Assembly: GCA_002733865.1 (NCBI GenBank)
Contig: NVXM01000002.1
Coordinates: 207,974-271,973 of the forward strand
DNA: 64,000 nucleotides
Direction of reading: 5' to 3'
DNA from: Sphingopyxis sp.
Lineage (GTDB): Bacteria; Pseudomonadota; Alphaproteobacteria; Sphingomonadales; Sphingomonadaceae
In this document: piece after piece, positions 21,024-31,530 of the stretch
Position numbering within the stretch: the first letter of the stretch is position 1
How the letters are laid out: each line of letters begins with the position of its first letter
The notes under the pieces: model-generated
What the model saw: the letters and a program-made list of their open reading frames with translations, nothing else
Database searches by the model: none
What the model was told of the DNA's origin: nothing
Made by a program: the position numbers and the translations under genes

Positions 21024-21112
21024 CGTCACGCCGAACCTGTTTCGTCGTGCTTCAGAAGCGCCGCAACTGGCACCACTGTTCACGCAGAATTCGGAAACAG
21101 GCCCGGGATGAC
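21024..21112. repeat. Decayed palindromic element between infB and rbfA
   Basis: Arms 21024-21043 and 21094-21112 match in about 15 of 19 inverted positions (GTCA....CCTGTTTC). They resemble the GTCATCC.GAAC.TGTTTC arms at 17303 and 20534, so this is probably an older, diverged member of that family with a larger loop (50 bases). Confidence 0.65.
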
Positions 21113-21119
21113 AATATTA

Positions 21120-23663
21120 TCAGAGAACCCGTTCTTTCTCCGTAACCTGGAAGACTTCGAGCATATCGCCTGGCTTGATATCGTTGGTATCTTCCAGAAC
21201 CGCACCACATTCCATGCCGGCGCGGACTTCCTCGACATCGTCCTTGAAGCGGCGCAGCGACGCGATCGTCGTTGCGCTGACAATGACATCGTCGCGGGTA
21301 AGACGAGCGAACAGACCTTTGCGCAAGGACCCTTCGGTAACCAGCAAACCGGCTGCCTTGTCCTTCTTGCCCGATTTGAACACGTCCTTGACTTCCGCAC
21401 GGCCGACCACATTCTCGATCTTCTCGGGACCAAGTTCCCCGGCCATTTCGGCGCGAATATCGTCGGTCAGATCATAGATGATGTCGAAATATTTGAAGCG
21501 GACCCCATCGCGCTTGGCGATTTCACGTGCCTTCGCATTGGGTCGAACGTTGAAGCCAATGATCGGTGCCTTGCTCGCTCCGGCCAGAGTCACATCCGAT
21601 TCCGTGATCGCGCCGACACCGCTGTGCAATATGCGCACCTTGATATCGTCGTTCGAGATTTTGTTCAGCGCCTGCACGATGGCTTCGGTCGAACCCTGAA
21701 CGTCGGCCTTGACCAGCACGGGGAATTCCACTGCGCTGTTGGCGGCGGCGGAGAACATATTCTCGAGGCTGGTCGGTGCCTGCGTGGTGCGTTTCAGTTT
21801 CTCCTGCTCAGCACGATAAGCGGCAACCTCGCGGGCACGGCCTTCGTTCTCGACCACGGTCAGCTTGTCGCCAGCAGACGGAACGCCTGAGATACCGAGA
21901 ACTTCCACCGGTGTAGAAGGCCCCGCTTCCTTGACCTGCTTGCCCTTGTCATCGATCATCGCCCGAACTTTACCGGTCTGCGAACCGACGACGAAGACAT
22001 CGCCGCGTTTCAGCGTACCGCGCTCGATCAGCACGGTTGCAACCGGACCACGGCCAATATCCAGCTTCGCTTCGACCACGGCGCCTTCGGCAGGACGATC
22101 GGGGCGCGCTTTCAGTTCCAGCAATTCAGCCTGAACGTGGATCTTGTCCATAAGCTCTTCGAGCCCGATTTTCTTCAGCGCAGATACCTCTGCATCCAGA
22201 ACGTCACCGGACATTTCCTCGACGATGATTTCATGCTCGAGCAAGCGGGTGCGGACCGTTGTCGGATCCGCGCCTTCCTTGTCGATCTTGTTGATCGCCA
22301 CGATCATCGGGACGCCAGCTGCCTTGGTGTGATTGATCGCTTCAATCGTCTGCGGCATCAGCCCGTCGTCGGCGGCAACCACCAGAATGACGATATCGGT
22401 GACATTGGCACCGCGCATCCGCATTTCGGTAAAGGCTTCATGACCCGGCGTATCAAGAAACGTGACCTTGTCGCCATTCTTCATCGTCACCTGATAGGCG
22501 CCGATATGCTGGGTGATACCACCCGCTTCGCCGGCAACCACATCGGTTCCGCGCAGCGCATCGAGCAGCGAGGTCTTGCCGTGATCGACATGGCCCATAA
22601 TAGTAACGACGGGCGCACGCGGCTTCAGCGTCTCTTCCGGATCGACATCGCCCTGCGTATCGATTTCCACATCGGATTCAGACACACGCTGGATGTTGTG
22701 ACCAAATTCTTCGACCAACAATTCAGCGGTATCCTGATCGATCGTCTGGTTAACGGTAACCATCGAACCCATGTTGAACAGGGATTTGACCAGATCGGCA
22801 CCCTTTTCGCCCATACGCTTGGCCAGTTCCTGGACGGTGATGGCCTCCGGCACGATCACGGAACGGATCTGCTTCTCGCGCGGTTCGCTTGGACGACCGG
22901 ACCGCTGGGCCCGCTTTTCCTTTTCCCGCGCACGTTTCAGAGCAGCCAGGGAACGGGCGCGCGCAGCACCATCTTCGCCGCGCAGCGCACGGTTTACCGT
23001 CAGCTTGCCAGATTGGCGGCGATCATTGCGATCCTCGCGTCCGACCTTCTGCTTTTCCTTCTCGGGCTTGGCACGCTTCGGCGTTTCCACCGGCGTAAAT
23101 TTGCGAGCCGGAGGACGCGCATCGGTCTTTGCCGCAGGTGCTTCCGCACTTGCTGGCTCTTGCACGACAGGAGCATCAGCAGCAGCTTTTTCAGCGGCAG
23201 CAATTTCTTCCTGCGCCTTGCGCGCTTGCTCTTCTTCGGCCTTGCGATTTTCCTCAGCCCGCTTTTTCTCTTCAGCGGTCTGCTCTTTCTTTTCGCGCAC
23301 GTCACGCTTGCGCGCTTCCTGCATCGCCTCAAGGCGCGCTTCTTCTGCCTCGCGCAGCAATTTCGCCTGCAACTCCTGACGAGACAGCGCGTCGGTCGCT
23401 TTTGGCGCGGCAGGCTGTTTTTTCGCTACAGGCTTCGGTGCTGGAGCCGGTGCCGGAGCGGGCACAGGCGTTTCCTTGACGATTTCCTTCGCCGCTTCCT
23501 GTGCTCCGGGCTTGCCGACCAGCTTCTTGCGTTTGACTTCGACGACCACCTTGTTGGTGCGTCCGTGGCTGAACGTCTGTTTGACTTCGCCAGGCTCGAC
23601 CGAACGCTTCAACCCAAGTGGTTTGCGTGCTGGTTTTGCCGTATCTTTTTTATCTTCACTCAT
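21120..23663 (-). CDS. infB: Translation initiation factor IF-2
   Basis: GTPase that places fMet-tRNA on the 30S subunit. 847 aa. The N-terminal ~260 residues are a low-complexity, highly charged Ala/Glu/Lys/Arg region with Pro-Ala repeats, including a coiled-coil stretch at about 95-165. The G domain has [22 protein letters not shown] and NKID. Domains II-IV follow, ending with the IF2 C-terminal signature ([21 protein letters not shown]). It lies between the ylxR-type gene and rbfA in conserved order. The ATG at 23663 begins [11 protein letters not shown]. Confidence 0.98.
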   Translation of the reverse strand: MSEDKKDTAKPARKPLGLKRSVEPGEVKQTFSHGRTNKVVVEVKRKKLVGKPGAQEAAKEIVKETPVPAPAPAPAPKPVAKKQPAAPKATDALSRQELQAKLLREAEEARLEAMQEARKRDVREKKEQTAEEKKRAEENRKAEEEQARKAQEEIAAAEKAAADAPVVQEPASAEAPAAKTDARPPARKFTPVETPKRAKPEKEKQKVGREDRNDRRQSGKLTVNRALRGEDGAARARSLAALKRAREKEKRAQRSGRPSEPREKQIRSVIVPEAITVQELAKRMGEKGADLVKSLFNMGSMVTVNQTIDQDTAELLVEEFGHNIQRVSESDVEIDTQGDVDPEETLKPRAPVVTIMGHVDHGKTSLLDALRGTDVVAGEAGGITQHIGAYQVTMKNGDKVTFLDTPGHEAFTEMRMRGANVTDIVILVVAADDGLMPQTIEAINHTKAAGVPMIVAINKIDKEGADPTTVRTRLLEHEIIVEEMSGDVLDAEVSALKKIGLEELMDKIHVQAELLELKARPDRPAEGAVVEAKLDIGRGPVATVLIERGTLKRGDVFVVGSQTGKVRAMIDDKGKQVKEAGPSTPVEVLGISGVPSAGDKLTVVENEGRAREVAAYRAEQEKLKRTTQAPTSLENMFSAAANSAVEFPVLVKADVQGSTEAIVQALNKISNDDIKVRILHSGVGAITESDVTLAGASKAPIIGFNVRPNAKAREIAKRDGVRFKYFDIIYDLTDDIRAEMAGELGPEKIENVVGRAEVKDVFKSGKKDKAAGLLVTEGSLRKGLFARLTRDDVIVSATTIASLRRFKDDVEEVRAGMECGAVLEDTNDIKPGDMLEVFQVTEKERVL

Positions 23664-23764
23664 CGAACAGACTTAATCCTTAAAATATATATTACTGCAA
23701 CATCTTACCCAGCGTTTCAAAACCGGATCACGCAACTTTCTTTTCGGCATCATCATCCACTTTA

Positions 23765-24412
23765 TCAGAACCGATCAAAGTGAAGCCATCTTGTCAGGCT
23801 GTGCGAAATCCGCCCCGCTGCGCGCTTGTCGGTGATACCGATGTGCACGACATTCTGGCGGCCCAATGCCACAGAAAGGCCCTGCCGGTCCACCGGCAAA
23901 ATCAAACCACGGACATTTGTACCTTCGCGGTCGCTGCCGACCCGCCATGCCTGATCCAATTTGGCGCAACCATCGCGCCCGGCGTCGGACGCATGGAGCA
24001 GCATCGCGAGATCGTCCTGACGCGCTGCTGTTTCGATCTTTTCGGAGCCAGTCAGCAATGTGCTGCCCCGCGCTTCGAGACCCAGCCTGTCCAAGGTGGA
24101 GCGCTCGAGCGCAGATTCAAGCATTTCCGCAAGATTGTCGGGAATGTCCATCTGCCCGGTTTTAAAGGCTCGTGCCAAGGCGCCCTTCAACTGCCCCTTG
24201 GCCTGCGCCGCCTCAAGCGTAGCCCGATCGACACCTATCCAGGCACCGCGACCCGGTGCCTTTGCACGAACATCGGGAGCAATTTGCCCATCCGGGCCCA
24301 TCGCCAGGCGCACCAACTGGTCCTGAGGAAGGCTTTCCCCAGTCAGAATGCATTTACGGTGTGGCGCTTGATCTAGAGGTTTAGACCGCGTCTCATTGGG
24401 GAGATTCCGCAT
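23765..24412 (-). CDS. YlxR-type (DUF448) RNA-binding protein with L7Ae-like C-terminal half
   Basis: 215 aa. The N-terminal ~85 residues are the YlxR/DUF448 fold (HRKCILTGESLPQDQLVRLA, then GRGAWIGVDRATLEAA). The C-terminal half (about 110-210) looks like a ribosomal L7Ae-like fold, as usual in alphaproteobacteria. The role is uncertain, but the constant position between nusA and infB implies RNA binding. The ATG at 24412 overlaps the nusA stop by 20 bases. The 101-bp gap before infB is AT-rich (TAATATATATTTTAA on the minus strand) and could hold an internal promoter. Confidence 0.88.
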   Translation of the reverse strand: MRNLPNETRSKPLDQAPHRKCILTGESLPQDQLVRLAMGPDGQIAPDVRAKAPGRGAWIGVDRATLEAAQAKGQLKGALARAFKTGQMDIPDNLAEMLESALERSTLDRLGLEARGSTLLTGSEKIETAARQDDLAMLLHASDAGRDGCAKLDQAWRVGSDREGTNVRGLILPVDRQGLSVALGRQNVVHIGITDKRAAGRISHSLTRWLHFDRF

Positions 24413-26021
24413 CTGCGACCTCCCGGGTTTCTTCGCTGTCGGCAGCGACCGGCTCGTCTTCATCGTCGAACCAATGCGCACGCGCCGCCATGATGATCTC
24501 GTTACCTTGCTCTTCGGTCAGGCCATATTTGGCCAATACACCATCGGGCTCGGGCTTGCGGTTATCATTGCGGCGACGCGGCTCCGATTTGCGTTTCAGA
24601 ACCAGTTCGTCGGTCGCAAGGTCGGCCACATCATCAAGCGTTTTCAGCCCCGCTTCACCCAGCGTCACCAGCATGGCTTCGGTCAGGTGCGGCAATTCAG
24701 CAATGGCGTCTTCAACGCCCAGTTCGATGCGCTTGTCACGGTTAGCCGCTTCGCGCCGTTCCAGTGCTTCAAGCGCGCGGTTCTGCAGTTCGGCAGCCAG
24801 TTCTTCGTCGAAGCCTTCGATGCTGGAAATTTCTTCTGGCGCAACATAGGCGACTTCTTCCAGCTCACTAAAGCCTTCGGCAACCAGCAACTGCGACAAG
24901 GTCTCATCGACGTCCAGATCTTCCTGGAACATCTCGGTGCGTGCGGCAAATTCAGCCTGGCGCTTCTCGCTGGAATCCGCTTCGGTCATGATATCGATCG
25001 CGAGACCGGTCAGCTGCGACGCCAAGCGGACGTTCTGGCCGCGGCGACCGATGGCGAGGCTGAGCTGGTCGTCAGGAACGACGACTTCGATCCGACCTTC
25101 TTCTTCGTCGATGACCACGCGGCTCACGGTAGCGGGCTGCAAGGCGTTGACGACGAACGTTGCAATATCGTCCGACCACGGAATGATGTCGATTTTTTCG
25201 CCCTGCATTTCCTGCACGACAGCCTGCACACGGCTACCCTTCATGCCGACGCAGGCGCCGACCGGATCGATTGAGCTGTCGTGGCTGATCACGCCGATCT
25301 TGGCGCGTGATCCAGGATCACGAGCGGCGGCCTTGATCTCGATAATGCCGTCGTAAATTTCCGGCACTTCCTGTGCGAAAAGATGCCGCATGAAATCAGG
25401 ATGGGCGCGAGACAAGAATATTTGTGGTCCGCGGTTTTCGCGGCGCACATCAAGAATAAGCGAGCGGACGCGATCACCAACCCGGGCGGCTTCGCGCGGG
25501 ATCTGCTGGTCGCGGCGGATAACACCTTCGGCGCGGCCCAGATCGACAACCACATGGCCGAACTCGACCGACTTCACGACGCCGGTGATAATCTCGCCCG
25601 CGCGGTCCTTGAATTCTTCAAATTGCCGCTCGCGTTCAGCGTCACGGACTTTCTGGAAAATGACCTGCTTCGCCGATTGCGCATCAATCCGGCCCAAATC
25701 GACTTCCGGCAGCGGGTCGACAATGAAATCGCCAACCTTGGCACCGGGCTCCAGCTTTTCAGCCTGCTTGATGTCGACCTGCTTGAAATAATCTTCGACT
25801 TCCTCGACCACTTCCACGACGCGCCACAAGCGCAGGTCACCAGTGTTGACGTCGAACTTGGCGCGAATGTCATTCTCGGCACCATAGCGCGCGCGCGCTG
25901 CCTTCTGGATTGCTTCCTCCAGCGCCTCGATCACAATCGTCTTGTCGATCATTTTTTCCGTCGCAACAGCAGTCGCGATCGCAAGCAACTCGGCTTTATT
26001 GGCTGAAATAGCACTGCCCAT
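24393..26021 (-). CDS. nusA: Transcription termination/antitermination protein NusA
   Basis: RNA-polymerase-associated factor for pausing, termination and antitermination. 542 aa: N-terminal polymerase-binding domain, S1 (ITGVVKSVEFGHVVVDLG), KH1-KH2 (GACVGMKGSRVQAVVQEM and IGRRGQNVRLASQLTG), then C-terminal acidic/helix-hairpin-helix repeats (about 350-500), as in proteobacterial NusA. It starts 2 bases after the rimP stop. The C-terminal end is acidic. Confidence 0.97.
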   Translation of the reverse strand: MGSAISANKAELLAIATAVATEKMIDKTIVIEALEEAIQKAARARYGAENDIRAKFDVNTGDLRLWRVVEVVEEVEDYFKQVDIKQAEKLEPGAKVGDFIVDPLPEVDLGRIDAQSAKQVIFQKVRDAERERQFEEFKDRAGEIITGVVKSVEFGHVVVDLGRAEGVIRRDQQIPREAARVGDRVRSLILDVRRENRGPQIFLSRAHPDFMRHLFAQEVPEIYDGIIEIKAAARDPGSRAKIGVISHDSSIDPVGACVGMKGSRVQAVVQEMQGEKIDIIPWSDDIATFVVNALQPATVSRVVIDEEEGRIEVVVPDDQLSLAIGRRGQNVRLASQLTGLAIDIMTEADSSEKRQAEFAARTEMFQEDLDVDETLSQLLVAEGFSELEEVAYVAPEEISSIEGFDEELAAELQNRALEALERREAANRDKRIELGVEDAIAELPHLTEAMLVTLGEAGLKTLDDVADLATDELVLKRKSEPRRRNDNRKPEPDGVLAKYGLTEEQGNEIIMAARAHWFDDEDEPVAADSEETREVADAESPQ

Positions 26022-26023
26022 GA

Positions 26024-26581
26024 TTAGTCTTCCTGTTCTTCTAAAGTCTGTTCTTCAATTTCGTCCGCACCGTCAGTTGAAACCGGAACGGTTGCAGCGA
26101 TCAGCGCGTCTGTCAGAATCAATTTTGCCTTATGGACATTCGTAAGGGGCGTCTCCTGACTTCCCGTCTCACGATCGTCAATCTTTATTACATCGCCGTC
26201 TATGCCTTGCAGCAGACCACGAAGCTGTTTCTTGCCCGCCACCGCATCGATCACGCTGATCCGCGCCTCATGGCCGACCCAGTTCGCATAGTCGATCGCG
26301 CGGGTCAGTGGACGGTCAATACCCGGCGAGCTGACCTCCAGACGATAGGCATAATCGATCGGATCGCGCCCCTCTTCTTCCAGCGCATCAAACTTCGCCG
26401 AAATCCGCCGCGACAACGCCGCGCAATCATCAATGCCGAGTTGTCCGGTTTCCGGACGCTCGGCCATGACCTGCAGGGTCGGCTCGTCCGCCCCGGCCAC
26501 GAATTGCACCCGCACCAGATCAAAGCCCAGAGCGTCGACTTCCGGCTTAATAAGGTTGGTCAGGGCAGCGATATCAGTCAA
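26024..26581 (-). CDS. rimP: Ribosome maturation factor RimP
   Basis: Needed for 30S maturation. The core is FDLVRVQFV, ALSRRISAKFDAL and YRLEVSSPGIDRPLTR. The start is uncertain: TTG 26581 gives MTDIAALTNLIKPEV, the usual family N-terminus, with GGAA about 6 bases upstream (185 aa). A TTG at 26644 would add 21 residues with no family features and lies only ~18 bases from the likely transcription start. No ATG is available. The C-terminus is acidic (EEQTLEEQED). First gene of the operon. Confidence 0.93.
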   Translation of the reverse strand: MTDIAALTNLIKPEVDALGFDLVRVQFVAGADEPTLQVMAERPETGQLGIDDCAALSRRISAKFDALEEEGRDPIDYAYRLEVSSPGIDRPLTRAIDYANWVGHEARISVIDAVAGKKQLRGLLQGIDGDVIKIDDRETGSQETPLTNVHKAKLILTDALIAATVPVSTDGADEIEEQTLEEQED

Positions 26582-26668
26582 ATCAGTTCCATTTCCAAAT
26601 GCAAGACCTTGGCTGCCGGCCCCGTCTGGCGCCAGCCCCTTCAAATCTCAAATTGTTGGGATAGATGC

Positions 26669-26697
26669 TATTTAGTATCAGATTTTTGAAATTGCAA
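26669..26697 (-). promoter_or_regulatory. Sigma70-type promoter of the rimP-nusA-infB operon
   Basis: On the minus strand, TTGCAA (26692-26697) and TAAATA (26669-26674) are separated by 17 bases, in the only gap upstream of rimP. The expected transcription start is near 26662. Confidence 0.65.
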
Positions 26698-26705
26698 CGG
26701 CTGAT

Positions 26706-27680
26706 TCAAACGGCAACGACATTATAGACCAGTAGCACCAGGTAGGTGACCAGCAATATCCCGCCTTCCCAGCGGGTTATCTTGCGCCCGGTTGCGGCAA
26801 ATATCAGCAGCAATATCGACGCGGCAACCAGCACCGGCAGACCGAAATTACTGATCTCTCCTGGAATAGTACCAGGGGCGATAATGGCCGTCACGCCGCC
26901 GATCAGCAGCAGATTAAAGATATTCGATCCGAGCACATTGCCCAGCGCGACGGCGCTAGCGCCCTTATAGGCCGCGATCACTGACGTCACCAATTCAGGC
27001 AGCGAGGTGCCGATTGCAATCACGGTCAGGCCGATCACTGCTTCACTCATCCCGACCAGTCGAGCGAGGTCAACCGCGCCATCAACCAGCCAGCGCCCGC
27101 CGAGCACGATCATCACGATGCCGAAGAGCAGCACCAAAATCGAACGCCAGAGTGGCTGCGCGTCATGCAAGTGGGTATCGGAAACCTCGAGGGCCTCAGC
27201 TTTTTCGTGCAATGCACTGGCACCCGCTGGCTGGGTCTGTTCTGCCCGATAGGCATAAGCCAGATAGCCGACCAGGACCAGAATGAAGCCAATGCCAATG
27301 GCGACCGTTGTCCCCGTCGTCGTCGCCACCAGCCACAGCAAGATGGTTGCAGCCAGAGCCAGACCGCCATCGCGCCACAGCGGTCCTCTCGGCACCACCA
27401 CTGGCAGAATCAGCGAAGCCGCACCTAGGATCAGCAGGCTGTTGGCGAGATTGGAGCCGACAACATTACCCCAGGCAATCCCCGGCGAACCGGCGCGCGC
27501 CGCTTCGATACTCGCCACCAGTTCCGGCGCAGACGTACCAAACCCAACAATAGTCAGGCCAATCAATAGTTCGGACATCCCTGCCCGCTCGGCCACCCGG
27601 ACAGCGCCCCGAACCAGCAACTCGCCGCCCACAATCAGCACGACAAAGCCAGCCAGCAGGATGAGCAGCGGAATGAGCAT
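26706..27680 (-). CDS. Calcium/sodium antiporter (CaCA family)
   Basis: 324-aa inner-membrane cation exchanger with about ten transmembrane segments and two inverted alpha-repeats: GFGTSAPELVASIEA...GNVVGSNLANSLLILG in the first half and AIGTSLPELVTSVIA...GNVLGSNIFNLLLIGG in the second. The conserved acidic residues of both repeats (SAPEL, SLPEL) are present. A hydrophilic loop (about 155-180) separates the halves, as in YrbG. argG ends 15 bases upstream on the same strand. Confidence 0.92.
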   Translation of the reverse strand: MLIPLLILLAGFVVLIVGGELLVRGAVRVAERAGMSELLIGLTIVGFGTSAPELVASIEAARAGSPGIAWGNVVGSNLANSLLILGAASLILPVVVPRGPLWRDGGLALAATILLWLVATTTGTTVAIGIGFILVLVGYLAYAYRAEQTQPAGASALHEKAEALEVSDTHLHDAQPLWRSILVLLFGIVMIVLGGRWLVDGAVDLARLVGMSEAVIGLTVIAIGTSLPELVTSVIAAYKGASAVALGNVLGSNIFNLLLIGGVTAIIAPGTIPGEISNFGLPVLVAASILLLIFAATGRKITRWEGGILLVTYLVLLVYNVVAV

Positions 27681-27695
27681 CAGCGAAACGCCATT

Positions 27696-28916
27696 CTAGA
27701 TGCCATTGCGTTTGCCCAGCAATTTCAGCCGCAGCGCGTTGAGCTTGATAAAGCCTTCTGCGTCTTTCTGATCATAAGCGCCGGCATCATCCTCAAATGT
27801 AACGACTTTCTCGCTGTAGAGACTGTCTGGCGACTTGCGCCCGACGACATTCACCGAGCCCTTGTAGAGTTTCAGCCGGACGGTGCCGTTGACCCGTGCC
27901 TGGCTGTGATCGATCGCCGCCTGCAGCATCTCGCGCTCCGGTGAGAACCAGAAACCATTGTAGACCAGCTCGGCATAGCGCGGCGCAAGCTCATCCTTCA
28001 TATGCGCTGCACCGCGATCCAGCGTCAGCTGCTCGATGCCGCGATGGGCTGTATGATAAATCGTGCCCCCTGGTGTCTCATACATGCCGCGCGATTTCAT
28101 CCCGATATAGCGGTTCTCGACCAGATCGAGCCGACCGATCCCGTGCTCCCGTCCATAGTCGTTGAGCTTCTCGAGCAATGTCGCAGGGCTCATCGCCTCG
28201 CCATTGATCGCGACGCCATCGCCACGTTCGAAATCAATCGTGATATATTCTGGCGTGTTGGGCGCATCCTCAGGGTTATTGGTCCGCGAATAGACATAAT
28301 CGGGAACTTCTTCCCAAGGATCTTCCAGCACTTTGCCTTCCGAAGAGGTGTGCAGCATGTTCGCATCGGTTGAAAATGGTGCTTCGCCGCGCTTGTCCTT
28401 TGGGATCGGAATCTGATGTTTCTCGGCAAATTCGATCAGCCGGGTACGGCTGGTCAAATCCCATTCGCGCCAGGGCGCGATCACTTTCACGTCGGGGCTG
28501 AGGCCATAATAGCCGAGTTCGAACCGGATCTGGTCGTTGCCCTTGCCGGTCGCGCCATGAGCAACGGCGTCCGCTCCAGTAAGCTTGGCGATCTCAATTT
28601 GGCGCTTGGATATCAGTGGACGGGCGATCGACGTCCCAAGCAGATACAGGCCTTCATACAGCGCATTGGCGCGCATCATCGGAAAGATGAAATCCTTGAC
28701 GAATTCTTCGCGCAGATCGTCGATAAAAATATGCTCGGGTTTTACACCGAGCGTTTCCGCCACGCGTCGCGCAGGACCCAGTTCTTCGCCCTGCCCCAGA
28801 TCGGCAGTGAAGGTCACGACCTCGCACTGATATTCCTGCTGCAGCCATTTAAGGATCACACTGGTATCAAGCCCCCCGGAAAAGGCCAGAACCACACGCT
28901 TGACGGAATCGCTCAT
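27696..28916 (-). CDS. argG: Argininosuccinate synthase
   Basis: Condenses citrulline and aspartate with ATP in arginine biosynthesis. 406 aa from ATG 28916 ([20 protein letters not shown]), with the PP-loop AFSGGLDTS near the N-terminus and the [10 protein letters not shown] motif. The longer frame to 29012 has no family similarity. It is divergent from the DUF1801 gene across 89 bases. Confidence 0.97.
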   Translation of the reverse strand: MSDSVKRVVLAFSGGLDTSVILKWLQQEYQCEVVTFTADLGQGEELGPARRVAETLGVKPEHIFIDDLREEFVKDFIFPMMRANALYEGLYLLGTSIARPLISKRQIEIAKLTGADAVAHGATGKGNDQIRFELGYYGLSPDVKVIAPWREWDLTSRTRLIEFAEKHQIPIPKDKRGEAPFSTDANMLHTSSEGKVLEDPWEEVPDYVYSRTNNPEDAPNTPEYITIDFERGDGVAINGEAMSPATLLEKLNDYGREHGIGRLDLVENRYIGMKSRGMYETPGGTIYHTAHRGIEQLTLDRGAAHMKDELAPRYAELVYNGFWFSPEREMLQAAIDHSQARVNGTVRLKLYKGSVNVVGRKSPDSLYSEKVVTFEDDAGAYDQKDAEGFIKLNALRLKLLGKRNGI

Positions 28917-29005
28917 TTTATCGTCTTTCCATGAATTAAGCGCCGCGCCTAACAGGCTCCAATTTGCCGCGCAATATGATATGCTGGAATAATGAGGAGA
29001 GGATT

Positions 29006-29449
29006 GTGGCAAAAGCGGATTTGAAAACCAAAGCGACCAGTGCAGATGTCGAAGCCTTCATCGCCACCGCCCAGCCGGAACGCAGGCAGAAGGAAGCCCG
29101 GCAACTGATCGACCTGTTCCGGCGAATAACCGGCGAGGAACCGAAAATGTGGGGTCCAAGCATTATCGGGTTCGGCAGCTATGATTATAAATATGAAAGT
29201 GGCCGAGAAGGCACATCCCTGCGCGCCGGCTTTTCGCCGCGGAAGGCCAAACTCAGCCTCTATCTGATGGGTGCTTATTGCACACCCGAAGCACAGGCCG
29301 AGCAGGACCGGCTGTTGGGTTTGCTCGGCAAGCATAGCATCGGCAAGTCCTGCCTCTATATCAATCGCCTTGAACAGGTGGACAAGGCAATATTGGAACA
29401 GCTCATCCGCAACAATTGTGAGCTGATGAACGAGCGCTATCCCAACTGA
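29006..29449 (+). CDS. DUF1801 (YdhG-like) domain protein
   Basis: 147 aa, cytoplasmic, with the DUF1801 pattern: [32 protein letters not shown], then [14 protein letters not shown] and [14 protein letters not shown] (each quoted only in part). Function not established; the fold resembles an iron-chaperone/frataxin-like alpha-beta sandwich. The start is GTG 29006, because GAGGAGAGG ends 3-4 bases before it; an upstream in-frame TTG (28964) has no RBS. It converges with cfa across 36 bases. Confidence 0.85.
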   Translation: MAKADLKTKATSADVEAFIATAQPERRQKEARQLIDLFRRITGEEPKMWGPSIIGFGSYDYKYESGREGTSLRAGFSPRKAKLSLYLMGAYCTPEAQAEQDRLLGLLGKHSIGKSCLYINRLEQVDKAILEQLIRNNCELMNERYPN

Positions 29450-29485
29450 ACAGCATTTCCCTGCGCCATCTGCGACCCGAGCATC

Positions 29486-30736
29486 TCAACCTGCGAGATT
29501 TTTCTCCGTTTCGCCGATGTAGTCGCGCGTTATCGGCAACTCGTGACGGTTGCGGCTGAACTGGATCTGGTAATTGCACATGCCCCCATTCTCGAACGCC
29601 GCCGTGGCACCGGCCAGATAGAAGGTCCACATCCGATAAAATCGTTCGTCGTAGAGGGTAATGATTTTTTCGCGATTTTGCACCGTCCGTTTATACCACT
29701 CACGCAGAGTGAAAGCATAATGCAGTCGCAAGGTTTCGACATCGGTAGCGATCAGCCGAAATGGCTCGCTCGCTGCCAGGGTTTCGCTCAGCGCCGGAAT
29801 ATAGCCGCCTGGGAAAATATATTTGCGGGTAAAGGCGTCAGTTGTTCCGGGTCCGCCCATTCTGCCGATCGTATGCAGCAACATTACACCATTGTCGGTC
29901 ATCAGATTGGCGCAGCAGCGGAAGAAGGTCTTGAATTGCGGCGTACCGACATGTTCGAACATCCCGACCGAAACAATCCGGTCAAATGCCCCGGCGTCGC
30001 GTTGGGCAAGGTCTCGATAATCGATCAGTTCGAACTTTACCTTGTCGGCGACGCCATCCTTTTCGGTCCGTTCCCGGGCCTTTTTAAGCTGCTCTTCGCT
30101 GAGCGTGATCCCGAGCACCTCCGCTCCCGTTTTGCGGTGCAGATAGAGCGCCATGCCGCCCCAGCCGCAGCCGATATCGAGCACCCGCTGCCCCGGTTTC
30201 AGATCGAGCTTGGCGGCAATAAGCGCTTTTTTGTCCGCTTGGGCCTGCTCCAGCGTCATATCCGGACCATGCTTGTCAAAGTCCCAGTAGGCGCAGCTAT
30301 ATTGCAGGTCGTCGTCGAGAAACAGTTCGTAGAGGTCGTTGCCGATATCATAATGATGCGCGACATTGCTTTTGGACCGGCCAAGCCGGTTGATCCGGTC
30401 AAGGCTGCCCGCCGCATGATCGCGAACCTTCTTCAGGGGGCTCGGCTCTTTCAGCTTGCCACCGCGTTCGAACGGCCGATTGGCGCGGAGCAGCTGGACC
30501 AGTTCCATAATGTCGCCCTGCTCGACAATCAAGCGACCATCCATGAACGTCTCGGCTGCGCCCAGCCGCGGATCCAGCAAAATCTGCCGGATCACGCCTT
30601 TGTCGGCGAGCCGGATACCTACGTCAGGATAGCCCGCAGTCGATGTGCCAAATTTCTCGGTCGACCCATCCGCATGGGTGACCCGTATTGAGCCTTTCTC
30701 AATGACGTTTTGCAGAAATCTGCCCAATATCGACAT
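29486..30736 (-). CDS. cfa: Cyclopropane-fatty-acyl-phospholipid synthase
   Basis: SAM-dependent enzyme that adds a methylene across double bonds of membrane phospholipid acyl chains. 416 aa, with an N-terminal lipid-binding domain and a methyltransferase domain carrying VLDIGCGWGGMALYL (about residue 185), ITLSEEQLKKA and the YDIGNDLYELFLD motif preceding it. The C-terminal REWYKRTVQNREKI is also typical. Usual role: acid and stationary-phase stress. The downstream gap to the convergent DUF1801 gene is short. Confidence 0.94.
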   Translation of the reverse strand: MSILGRFLQNVIEKGSIRVTHADGSTEKFGTSTAGYPDVGIRLADKGVIRQILLDPRLGAAETFMDGRLIVEQGDIMELVQLLRANRPFERGGKLKEPSPLKKVRDHAAGSLDRINRLGRSKSNVAHHYDIGNDLYELFLDDDLQYSCAYWDFDKHGPDMTLEQAQADKKALIAAKLDLKPGQRVLDIGCGWGGMALYLHRKTGAEVLGITLSEEQLKKARERTEKDGVADKVKFELIDYRDLAQRDAGAFDRIVSVGMFEHVGTPQFKTFFRCCANLMTDNGVMLLHTIGRMGGPGTTDAFTRKYIFPGGYIPALSETLAASEPFRLIATDVETLRLHYAFTLREWYKRTVQNREKIITLYDERFYRMWTFYLAGATAAFENGGMCNYQIQFSRNRHELPITRDYIGETEKNLAG

Positions 30737-30771
30737 ATATTCACTCCCGATCAGACCAAATTATGATGAAA

Positions 30772-31530
30772 TCAAATGCCCGCATACCATGCGTAATTGG
30801 CGACATCCTGCCAATAGCCGCCCTTGCCTTCTCCGATGCCGGCGAGGGAGGCAACGGCTTCTATGCCGGTTATATATTTCGCATGCTTATAGCCCAGTTG
30901 GCGCTCCACCCTGAGCCGCAGCGGTGCGCCATTTGCCACCGGTAAAGGCTGACCGTTCAACCGGTGCGCCAATATCGTCTGCGGATGAAAGCTGTCCACC
31001 AGATCAATACTTTCATAATAGGGTCGGTCGCCCAATTTGTCGGCGCAATGAAAAACCAGGAACCGTGCGCGGTCCTGCAGACGCGCGATATCGAGCAGTA
31101 TCTTGAGCGGCACTCCCGTCCATTGTCCGATCGCGCTCCACCCCTCGACGCAGTCGTGACGGGTGATCTGGGTGCGCTGTGGCATCGCCTGCAGCGCCGC
31201 CATGCTGAATTGCTGAGGCTTTTCAAACAGTCCGAACAGCCGCAGCGACCAGTTGGCAAAGCCCTGCGCCTCGCTGGCTGCATAGGCCGGGGTCGCCGGG
31301 TCCCGGGTGCCGTTCGCGCGGAAAGTCGGAGACAGGTCCGCTACGCTATATTCGCTGGCCATCTGGAACCTGTCGCCCAGCGCCCGCTGGGCCGTGAAAT
31401 TCGCCGTTTCGGCGCTCGCCAATATCCGCTGAAAATCGGGGTTGCGATTCAGGGCATCGCAGCCGGTCAAGAGGCTGCCTGCGCCAATAGCAGCGCTGGT
31501 TATCAACGTTCGGCGCGAGATGATCGTCAT
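30772..31530 (-). CDS. Molybdopterin-dependent oxidoreductase, Tat-exported lipoprotein (sulfite-oxidase fold)
   Basis: 252 aa from ATG 31530. The N-terminus combines a twin-arginine motif (SRRTLIT) with a lipobox (LLTGC, Cys24), predicting a folded, cofactor-loaded protein exported by Tat and anchored by lipid. The sulfite-oxidase/MsrP fold is shown by TRHDCVEGW (Cys127, the molybdenum ligand), VPLKILLDIARL, and SIDLVDSFHPQTILAHRLNGQPLP in part, ending RQLGYKHAKYITGIE. Its ATG overlaps the cytochrome b stop by one base (TAATG), so the two form an electron-transfer pair similar in plan to MsrPQ. Substrate unknown. Confidence 0.85.
   Translation of the reverse strand: MTIISRRTLITSAAIGAGSLLTGCDALNRNPDFQRILASAETANFTAQRALGDRFQMASEYSVADLSPTFRANGTRDPATPAYAASEAQGFANWSLRLFGLFEKPQQFSMAALQAMPQRTQITRHDCVEGWSAIGQWTGVPLKILLDIARLQDRARFLVFHCADKLGDRPYYESIDLVDSFHPQTILAHRLNGQPLPVANGAPLRLRVERQLGYKHAKYITGIEAVASLAGIGEGKGGYWQDVANYAWYAGI

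Noticed and set aside
22137..23783. A 548-codon plus-strand open frame opposite infB
   Set aside because: Antisense to the repetitive N-terminal region of infB; Phe/Leu/Arg runs reflect complementarity to Lys/Glu codons.
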